Origin: Clostridiales bacterium | GTDB lineage: Bacteria; Bacillota; Clostridia; Lachnospirales; CAG-274 | Assembly: GCA_021202835.1 (NCBI GenBank) | Contig: JAJQCI010000148.1 | Coordinates: 1-11,419, forward strand | Direction of reading: 5' to 3' | Length of the DNA: 11,419 nt | In this document: positions 6,056-11,419 of the stretch, one piece after another | How the letters are laid out: the number at the start of each line of letters is the position of its first letter | Position numbering within the stretch: the stretch's first letter is position 1 | Program-made: the position numbers and the translations under genes | The notes under the pieces: model-generated | The model's database searches: none | Told to the model about the DNA's origin: nothing | What the model saw: only the letters and a program-made list of their open reading frames with translations

Positions 6056-7453
6056 ATGAGATATTTAAAAACATATGAAAGAGTTTTGGCGGGAGATACT
6101 GAAACTCCGATAACTCTTTTTTACAAGTATGTAGGAGATGAAAAGGGCTTTATTCTGGAGAGCCGTGGGGACGGAAAAATTAATTATTCCTTTTTGGGAA
6201 AGAATCCCAAAGCCTGCCTTTACGGTTCGGACAAGCTGACTATCGAAGAAGAGGGAACAAAAAGAGTTTACGAGGGTAAGCTTCTTGACGGAGTAAGAGA
6301 ATATTTAAGCGAATTTCAGGTTGAAACCGATTTAGACGTTTCCTTTATAGGGGGCGCAGTCGGAGTTGTGGGCTATGATGTTATTAGACAGTATGAAAAG
6401 CTGCCCGACAAAAATCCAGATGTTATAGGGGTGCCTGTTGTAAATCTTATGGTTTTTACGGAATTTATAATTTACGACCATATGCACGACTGCATAAGGC
6501 TGGTTGTTTTAGATAACCCTGACAACTACGGCAAAAACAGAGCGGAAGCCATGCTTGACAAAATGGAAAAGGAAATAAAGGCCGGAGTTCCGGCTGAAAA
6601 ATATAATATGCCTAAAATAGCCTCCCCCATTAAAGTAACAAGCAATGTAACAAAACAGGAATATATGGATATGGTTAAAAAAGCTAAAAAATATATATAC
6701 GACGGAGATATTTTTCAGGTTGTTTTATCTCAAAGGCTTACCGTTGAAACAGAAAGCAAGCCTATAGACCTTTACAGAAAGCTGAGAGCAATTAACCCCT
6801 CTCCCTATCTTATTTATTATAACTTCGGCGACTACCAGATTGCCGGCTGTTCACCCGAAATGCTTGTTGAGGTTACGGGGAATAAAATTAAAACCTGTCC
6901 CATTGCCGGCACGAGAAAAAGGGGCAAAAATGCCGAAGAAGATATTAAGCTGGCTTTAAGCCTTAAAAACGATCTTAAGGAACAGGCGGAACACGTTATG
7001 CTTGTTGACCTTGCCAGAAACGATATGGGCCGTGTAGCCGAAATAGGCTCGGTTGAGGTTACGGAGTTTATGCAGGTTCACTATTATTCCCACGTTATGC
7101 ATATGGTTACGCTTGTTGAGGGAAAGAAAAAGCCCGAAGAAGACGGCTTCTCAGTTCTTTCCACCTTCCTTCCTGCCGGCACTCTTTCGGGAGCTCCTAA
7201 AATAAGAGCTATGGAAATTATTGACGAGCTTGAAAACTTAAGAAGAGGAACCTACGGAGGCGCCTGCGGATATTTCAGTTTTAACGGAAATATGGACGCC
7301 TGTATAACAATAAGAACTATGATAATAAAGGACGGAAAGGTTTATATGCAGGCCGGCGCCGGTATTGTAGCCGACTCCGTTCCCGAATATGAATACGAAG
7401 AATGTCACAACAAGGTGAGAGCCTTGGTGAGCGCTATAGGAGGTGAGATATAA
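6056..7453 (+). CDS. trpE: Anthranilate synthase component I
   Basis: Converts chorismate and ammonia (delivered by TrpG) to anthranilate, the committed step of tryptophan synthesis. The 465 residues include the N-terminal feedback-site pattern ILESRGDGKINYSFLG (33-48) and NPSPYLIYY (247-255), so inhibition by tryptophan is likely. The chorismate-binding core shows CSPEML (265-270), PIAGTRKRG (282-290), LVDLARNDMGRV (316-327), GTLSGAPKIRAME (375-387) and QAGAGIVADS (432-441). The Ala in PIAGT favours anthranilate synthase over PabB, which has Lys there. The start at 6056 has AGGAGG (6044-6049) at 6-nt spacing and gives the normal N-terminus. The same frame is open upstream to 5882, but that stretch overlaps the T-box terminator and has no family similarity. 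First gene of the operon, joined to trpG by TAATG. Confidence 0.96.
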   Translation: MRYLKTYERVLAGDTETPITLFYKYVGDEKGFILESRGDGKINYSFLGKNPKACLYGSDKLTIEEEGTKRVYEGKLLDGVREYLSEFQVETDLDVSFIGGAVGVVGYDVIRQYEKLPDKNPDVIGVPVVNLMVFTEFIIYDHMHDCIRLVVLDNPDNYGKNRAEAMLDKMEKEIKAGVPAEKYNMPKIASPIKVTSNVTKQEYMDMVKKAKKYIYDGDIFQVVLSQRLTVETESKPIDLYRKLRAINPSPYLIYYNFGDYQIAGCSPEMLVEVTGNKIKTCPIAGTRKRGKNAEEDIKLALSLKNDLKEQAEHVMLVDLARNDMGRVAEIGSVEVTEFMQVHYYSHVMHMVTLVEGKKKPEEDGFSVLSTFLPAGTLSGAPKIRAMEIIDELENLRRGTYGGACGYFSFNGNMDACITIRTMIIKDGKVYMQAGAGIVADSVPEYEYEECHNKVRALVSAIGGEI

Positions 7454-8016
7454 TGGTTGTTTTGGTAGATAATTATGATTCATTTACATTTAATCTTTAT
7501 CAGTATATAGGTGAATTTGACAGAGACATAAGGGTTTTCAGAAACGACCGTATAACAGGAGAGGAAATTTTAGCTTTAAACCCGGACAGGCTGGTTATAT
7601 CTCCCGGCCCCAAAACTCCTAAAGAGGCAGGAAACTGTATTGAAATCATACAAACCTGCAGCGGAAAGGTTCCTATTTTGGGAGTGTGCTTAGGCCACCA
7701 GTCAATAGCCGCTGCCTTCGGGGGAGTTGTTTCAAACGCAAAGGAGCTTTTCCACGGCAAGGCTTCAATGATAGAGCATGACGGAAAGGGCATTTTCACA
7801 GGCATAGAAAGCCCCATGAAGGCGGCCAGATATCACTCTCTCTCTGTAACGGTGGTTCCCGAATGCTTTGACGTTACGGCCGACTTCGAAGGAGAGGTTA
7901 TGGCCATAAGGCATAAGGAGATGCCCATAATAGGGCTTCAGTTTCACCCAGAATCGATTTATACTCCCGAGGGAATGAAGCTTGTAGGCAACTTTATAAA
8001 GGAGGGGCTTGTATGA
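7453..8016 (+). CDS. trpG: Anthranilate synthase component II, glutamine amidotransferase
   Basis: Class I amidotransferase of 187 residues that releases ammonia from glutamine for TrpE. The triad is visible as C79 in GVCLGHQ, and H165 and E167 in QFHPES. The N-terminus LVDNYDSFTFNLYQY and the RYHSL motif (126-130) are typical of TrpG/PabA. The oxyanion-loop motif reads SPGPKTP instead of the common PGPGTP; PabA proteins vary at the same place, so activity is probably kept. The protein may also serve PabB in folate synthesis, as in organisms with a single shared subunit; this window cannot show that. AGGAGGTGA (7438-7446) precedes the ATG, which overlaps the trpE stop by one base. It is not fused to TrpD: the frame ends at the normal amidotransferase length. 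Confidence 0.95.
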   Translation: MVVLVDNYDSFTFNLYQYIGEFDRDIRVFRNDRITGEEILALNPDRLVISPGPKTPKEAGNCIEIIQTCSGKVPILGVCLGHQSIAAAFGGVVSNAKELFHGKASMIEHDGKGIFTGIESPMKAARYHSLSVTVVPECFDVTADFEGEVMAIRHKEMPIIGLQFHPESIYTPEGMKLVGNFIKEGLV

Positions 8017-8801
8017 TACTTGACGATATATGTGCAAGAAAAAGACTTACCCTTAATGAAAGCAAATATATTTTCGACGTCAGAAATCTTTACGAAAAAA
8101 TGAAAACCGACAAAACAGCAAGCTTTAAAGAAGCCCTTCAAAAAGAAGGCCTTTCGATAATAGGTGAGGTTAAAAAGGCTTCTCCCTCAAGAGGGGTTAT
8201 AAAGGCAGATTTTAACCCTGTTGAAACCGCAAGAGCCTACGGAAGCTGTGTTGACGCTGTGTCGGTTCTTACAGAAGAGCATTTCTTTCAGGGCTCTCCC
8301 AAATATTTGGAGGCCATTCACAGCGAAATCTCGCTTCCTCTTTTAAGAAAGGACTTCGTTATTTCTCCCATGCAGGTTTTCGAAGCCAGAATGCTGGGGG
8401 CGTCGGCTGTTCTTCTCATAGCCGCAGTTTTAAGCGACACGGCTGTTTTAAGAGAATATATAGCCTTCGCCAAGGGTGTGGGCCTTGACAGCCTTGTTGA
8501 AACACACAACGAAAAAGAGCTTGAAGCCGCTCTCGAAGCAGGAGCGGAAATTATAGGAATAAACAACAGAAATCTCTATGATTTTACGGAAGACATTTAT
8601 ACAACGGTCAGACTTGCTGAGAAGGTGCCTAAGGATAAGGTTATTGTAAGCGAAAGCTCAATCCACACAAACAAAGACATTGAAATTGTGGCAGGCGCCG
8701 GAGTTTCGGCCGTTTTGGTAGGTGAAAGCTTTATGAGAAGCGGCGACATAATAAAAAAGGCAGGTGAGTTTAAAGATGCCTACAAAAAAGCCCTTAATTA
8801 A
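8013..8801 (+). CDS. trpC: Indole-3-glycerol-phosphate synthase
   Basis: TIM-barrel enzyme that closes the indole ring from carboxyphenylamino-deoxyribulose phosphate with loss of CO2. Its 262 residues are the usual single-domain size. Active-site residues expected from the family are present: E52 and K54 in IGEVKKASPSRG, K113 in LLRKDFVI, E163 in LVETHNEKEL, N184 in GINNRNL, and E214-S215 in VSESSI. The last motif is more often ESGI, so one Gly of a phosphate-binding turn is Ser here. AGGAGG (8000-8005) precedes the start, and the ATG overlaps the trpG stop as ATGA. In the common order trpEGDCFBA, trpD would lie between trpG and this gene; here there is no room for it. Confidence 0.96.
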   Translation: MILDDICARKRLTLNESKYIFDVRNLYEKMKTDKTASFKEALQKEGLSIIGEVKKASPSRGVIKADFNPVETARAYGSCVDAVSVLTEEHFFQGSPKYLEAIHSEISLPLLRKDFVISPMQVFEARMLGASAVLLIAAVLSDTAVLREYIAFAKGVGLDSLVETHNEKELEAALEAGAEIIGINNRNLYDFTEDIYTTVRLAEKVPKDKVIVSESSIHTNKDIEIVAGAGVSAVLVGESFMRSGDIIKKAGEFKDAYKKALN

Positions 8802-9393
8802 AATATGCGGCCTGAGAATACCTGAGGACGCCGATATAATAAACAGCTTTCCCGTAAGCTTTGCGGGCTTCGTTTTTGCAAAAAGCAAAAGACAGATTAA
8901 CGTAAACAGAGCAACCGAGATAAAAAAGCTGCTGAGAAGTGACATAAAAACAGTGGGAGTTTTTGCGGATATGAAGCTTTCCGAAGTGCGGTATATAACC
9001 GACCTGACGGGAATCGATATAGTTCAGCTTCATTCAGACGAAAACGACTGGTACTGTGAAAATTTTAAAGACAAAATCGTTTGGAAAAGCATAGCCGTTA
9101 AGGACGGCGAAGCTTTGAAAGCGGCGGAAAATTATAATGTAGACGGTTTTCTGCTGGATGCTTATGACAGAAATGCAAGAGGGGGCACGGGAAAGGCCTT
9201 TAAGTGGGATTTGGCGGCGGATTTCGCAAAAACTCACTTTACAATACTCGCCGGCGGAATTACCCCGGAAAACATAGCCGAAGCAATAGAAACAGTACAT
9301 CCCGACGTCGTTGATTTATCATCTTCTGTTGAAACCGACGGATTTAAGGATTATAATAAAATAAAGAGGCTTTTCGAAGCTATAGAACAATAA
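8776..9393 (+). CDS. trpF: Phosphoribosylanthranilate isomerase
   Basis: TIM-barrel isomerase that performs the Amadori rearrangement of phosphoribosyl-anthranilate, supplying TrpC. The 205 residues carry the catalytic Cys11 in IKICGL and Asp128 in FLLDAY, with GGTGKAFKW (136-144) and LAGGIT (158-163) typical of the family. The phosphate loop reads LSSSVETDG where SSGVE is more usual. The ATG at 8776 is chosen because AGGTGAG (8762-8768) lies 7 nt before it; a GTG at 8764 would sit inside that ribosome-binding site. The gene overlaps the end of trpC by 26 nt in another frame, which suggests translational coupling. Confidence 0.95.
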   Translation: MPTKKPLIKICGLRIPEDADIINSFPVSFAGFVFAKSKRQINVNRATEIKKLLRSDIKTVGVFADMKLSEVRYITDLTGIDIVQLHSDENDWYCENFKDKIVWKSIAVKDGEALKAAENYNVDGFLLDAYDRNARGGTGKAFKWDLAADFAKTHFTILAGGITPENIAEAIETVHPDVVDLSSSVETDGFKDYNKIKRLFEAIEQ

Positions 9394-9410
9394 AGAAAGG
9401 AAATGAACAA

Positions 9411-10586
9411 ATGAGCAAGGATTTCGGTATCTATGGGGGACAGTATGTTCCCGAATCACTTATGACGGTTTTGAAGGTTCTTGAAAAGGAATTCGAAACC
9501 TACGGCAAAAGCGAAGAATTCAAAAAAGAATATATGTATTATATGAAGCAGTATGTGGGCAGACCCTCTGTTTTATATTATGCTGAAAATCTTACAAAGG
9601 CTCTGGGCGGAGCTAAAATCTATTTAAAAAGAGAGGATTTAAACCACACAGGTGCTCACAAAATCAACAACGCCATAGCACAAGCCCTTCTTGCAAAGCA
9701 TATGGGCAAGACAAAGGTTATTGCCGAAACGGGGGCAGGCCAGCACGGCGTTGCCACCGCAACGGTAGCCGCTCTTTTCGGCATGGACTGCGAGGTTTAT
9801 ATGGGAACTGAAGACATTGAAAGACAAAGCTTAAATGTTTTCAGAATGGAGCTTCTCGGCGCCAGAGTTGTGCCTGTTTCCACAGGAACGGGAACGTTGA
9901 AGGACGCCACAAACGAAGCCATAAGAACATGGGTAGCCAGAGCCGAAGACACCTTTTATATTATAGGCTCGGCCGTAGGCCCTCACCCCTACCCCACAAT
10001 GGTTAGAGACTTCCAGAGAATAATAGGCGACGAAACAAGAAAACAGATTTTGGAAGCCGAAGGCAGACTTCCCGACAGAGTTTACGCCTGTGTAGGCGGC
10101 GGTTCAAACTCAATCGGTATGTTCTATCCCTTTATAGAAGATAAGGATGTTAAGCTTATAGGCGTTGAAGCCGCAGGCTTGGGCATAGAAACAGGCAAGC
10201 ACGCCAGCGCTTTTTCAGGCGGCAAGGTAGGTATTCTTCATGGTATGAAGTCCTCTATTCTTCAGGATAATGAATGCGTTGTAAAAACAGCCTATTCTAT
10301 TTCCGCAGGCCTTGACTATCCCGGTGTAGGCCCGGAGCATGCTTATCTTCACGATATCGGAAGAGTAAATTATACTTCGATTAAGGATGATGAATCTATA
10401 GAAGCCTTTAAGGCCCTCTGCAGATATGAGGGAATTATGCCGGCTATAGAAAGCTCACACGCCCTTGCTCAGGCTATGAAGGAAGCTCCCGAAATGTCGA
10501 AGGATGAAATAATTGTTATTTGTCTTTCCGGCAGAGGTGACAAGGACGTTCACACTGTGGCAAAATATTTAGGCAAAGAAATTTAA
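9411..10586 (+). CDS. trpB: Tryptophan synthase beta chain
   Basis: PLP enzyme that condenses indole with serine to give tryptophan. The 391 residues fit the TrpB1 type that pairs with TrpA. The PLP lysine is K84 in HTGAHKINNA, the catalytic Glu is E106 in ETGAGQHGVATA, the phosphate clamp is GGGSNS (229-234), and S373 in LSGRGDKD would meet the pyridine nitrogen. The N-terminus FGIYGGQYVPESLM is canonical. A GAAAGGA site lies about 10 nt before the ATG, and the gap to trpF is 17 nt. No defect was seen. Confidence 0.97.
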   Translation: MSKDFGIYGGQYVPESLMTVLKVLEKEFETYGKSEEFKKEYMYYMKQYVGRPSVLYYAENLTKALGGAKIYLKREDLNHTGAHKINNAIAQALLAKHMGKTKVIAETGAGQHGVATATVAALFGMDCEVYMGTEDIERQSLNVFRMELLGARVVPVSTGTGTLKDATNEAIRTWVARAEDTFYIIGSAVGPHPYPTMVRDFQRIIGDETRKQILEAEGRLPDRVYACVGGGSNSIGMFYPFIEDKDVKLIGVEAAGLGIETGKHASAFSGGKVGILHGMKSSILQDNECVVKTAYSISAGLDYPGVGPEHAYLHDIGRVNYTSIKDDESIEAFKALCRYEGIMPAIESSHALAQAMKEAPEMSKDEIIVICLSGRGDKDVHTVAKYLGKEI

Positions 10587-10601
10587 GGGGGATAAGCATA
10601 A

Positions 10602-11375
10602 ATGAACAGAATAGACAAAAAATTCAAAGAATTAAAGGAACAGGGCAAGAAAGCCCTTATAACATATATTTCAGCCGGTGACCCGACAATTGAAAAGTCG
10701 GAAAAATTCATTTACGCCCTTGAAGAGGGCGGAGCGGATATAATAGAGCTGGGAATACCTTTTTCGGATCCTCTTGCAGACGGCCCTGTTATTCAGGAAG
10801 CCGGCCTTCGCTCAATAGGCGGAGGCTTCAACTTCGGAAAACTTGAAGAGCTCGTAGGCAATATAAGGAAAAACAGCCAAATTCCCCTTGTTGTTATGGT
10901 ATATTATTCTTCGATTATTTGCTACGGAACAAAAGAATTTGTTGATCTTATGGTTAAAATAGATGTTGACGGCGTTATTATTCCCGATTTGCCTTATGAG
11001 GAATATGACGAGGTTAAGCCCTATATAGACAAAACCGATTTATGTATGATTCCCCTTGTTGCCGTTACTTCGGGCGACAGAGTGCCTATGCTTGTTAAAG
11101 AAGCCAAAGGCTTTGTATACTGCGTTTCAACTCTTGGCGTTACAGGGGGGCAGTCCAATTTCGATAAGAGAATTGATGATTTCCTTGCAGAAGTTAAGAA
11201 ATATTCTCCCGTCCCAGTCTGCATAGGCTTTGGTATTTCAAAAAAGGCCGACTGCGACAGATTTAATAAAATCGGTGACGGCTGTATAGTAGGCTCGGCT
11301 GTTATAAGAGAAATAAATAAAAGCGGCGGAGATGAAAAGGCGGTTAAGGCCTTTGCCGAAAGTCTTGTAAAATAA
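10602..11375 (+). CDS. trpA: Tryptophan synthase alpha chain
   Basis: TIM-barrel subunit that cleaves indole-3-glycerol phosphate and passes indole through the tunnel to TrpB. The 257 residues keep catalytic E49 (ELGIPFSDP) and D60 (LADGPVIQ) at the exact positions of the Salmonella enzyme. GVTGG (179-183), GFGIS (209-213) and VGSAV (230-234) form the phosphate-binding part. The usual YYNPI (or YANL) segment reads YYSSI (101-105), so the conserved Asn near the alpha/beta interface is Ser. GGGGG (10587-10591) lies 10 nt before the ATG, and the gap to trpB is 15 nt. The 44 bases that follow to the window edge are AT-rich, with no terminator visible, so the operon may continue. Confidence 0.96.
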   Translation: MNRIDKKFKELKEQGKKALITYISAGDPTIEKSEKFIYALEEGGADIIELGIPFSDPLADGPVIQEAGLRSIGGGFNFGKLEELVGNIRKNSQIPLVVMVYYSSIICYGTKEFVDLMVKIDVDGVIIPDLPYEEYDEVKPYIDKTDLCMIPLVAVTSGDRVPMLVKEAKGFVYCVSTLGVTGGQSNFDKRIDDFLAEVKKYSPVPVCIGFGISKKADCDRFNKIGDGCIVGSAVIREINKSGGDEKAVKAFAESLVK

Positions 11376-11419
11376 TAAGATTTAAAGTAACTTAAAAAAA
11401 CTTCTGTCTTGTTCTTTAC

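Noticed and set aside
11376..11419. Possible operon terminator after trpA.
   Set aside because: Only a short AAGTAACTT dyad and an A-run are visible; there is no GC stem followed by T residues, so nothing supports termination before the window ends.

Overview
The window reads as low-GC Firmicutes chromosome, most likely an anaerobic clostridial lineage. The grounds are strong Shine-Dalgarno sites (AGGAGG and GGAGG types), near-consensus sigma-A promoters with 17-nt spacers, a tRNA-sensing T-box leader, a CsoR-type repressor, and a Cys-rich insert in AlaRS of the kind I associate with clostridia. The taxonomic placement is an inference. No phage, transposase, CRISPR or RNA gene for tRNA/rRNA was seen.

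Layout. (1) 1-1253, minus strand: a MATE-family efflux transporter whose C-terminus runs off the left edge. (2) 1254-1505: a compact divergent promoter region with an 8-bp inverted repeat between and touching the two promoters. (3) 1506-4145, plus: alaS, complete. (4) 4146-4236: a copy of a short intergenic repeat, then a 12-bp-stem bidirectional terminator serving the convergent transcripts. (5) 4237-5411, minus: a two-gene unit made of a LacX-like aldose 1-epimerase followed by a CsoR-type copper-sensor repressor, with its own promoter at 5457-5485. (6) 5412-6055: about 640 bases without a protein gene, but not empty. It holds a repeat copy, a near-consensus promoter, a tryptophan T-box leader (specifier UGG, antiterminator and terminator all visible), and a further GC-rich, foldable module between the T-box terminator and trpE. 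(7) 6056-11375, plus: the tryptophan operon trpE-trpG-trpC-trpF-trpB-trpA.

How the genes work together. TrpE and TrpG form anthranilate synthase. TrpF, TrpC, TrpA and TrpB carry phosphoribosyl-anthranilate through to tryptophan. The step between, anthranilate phosphoribosyltransferase (TrpD), is missing from its usual place between trpG and trpC, where those two genes overlap by 4 nt. The operon is tightly coupled (TAATG, ATGA and 26-nt overlaps, then gaps of 15-17 nt) and appears to be controlled by uncharged tRNA-Trp through the T-box.

The points most worth a second look are the extra structured module after the T-box terminator, which could compete for the trpE ribosome-binding site; a dispersed palindromic repeat family with four intergenic copies in 11 kb; the missing trpD; and the non-canonical T-box bulge.
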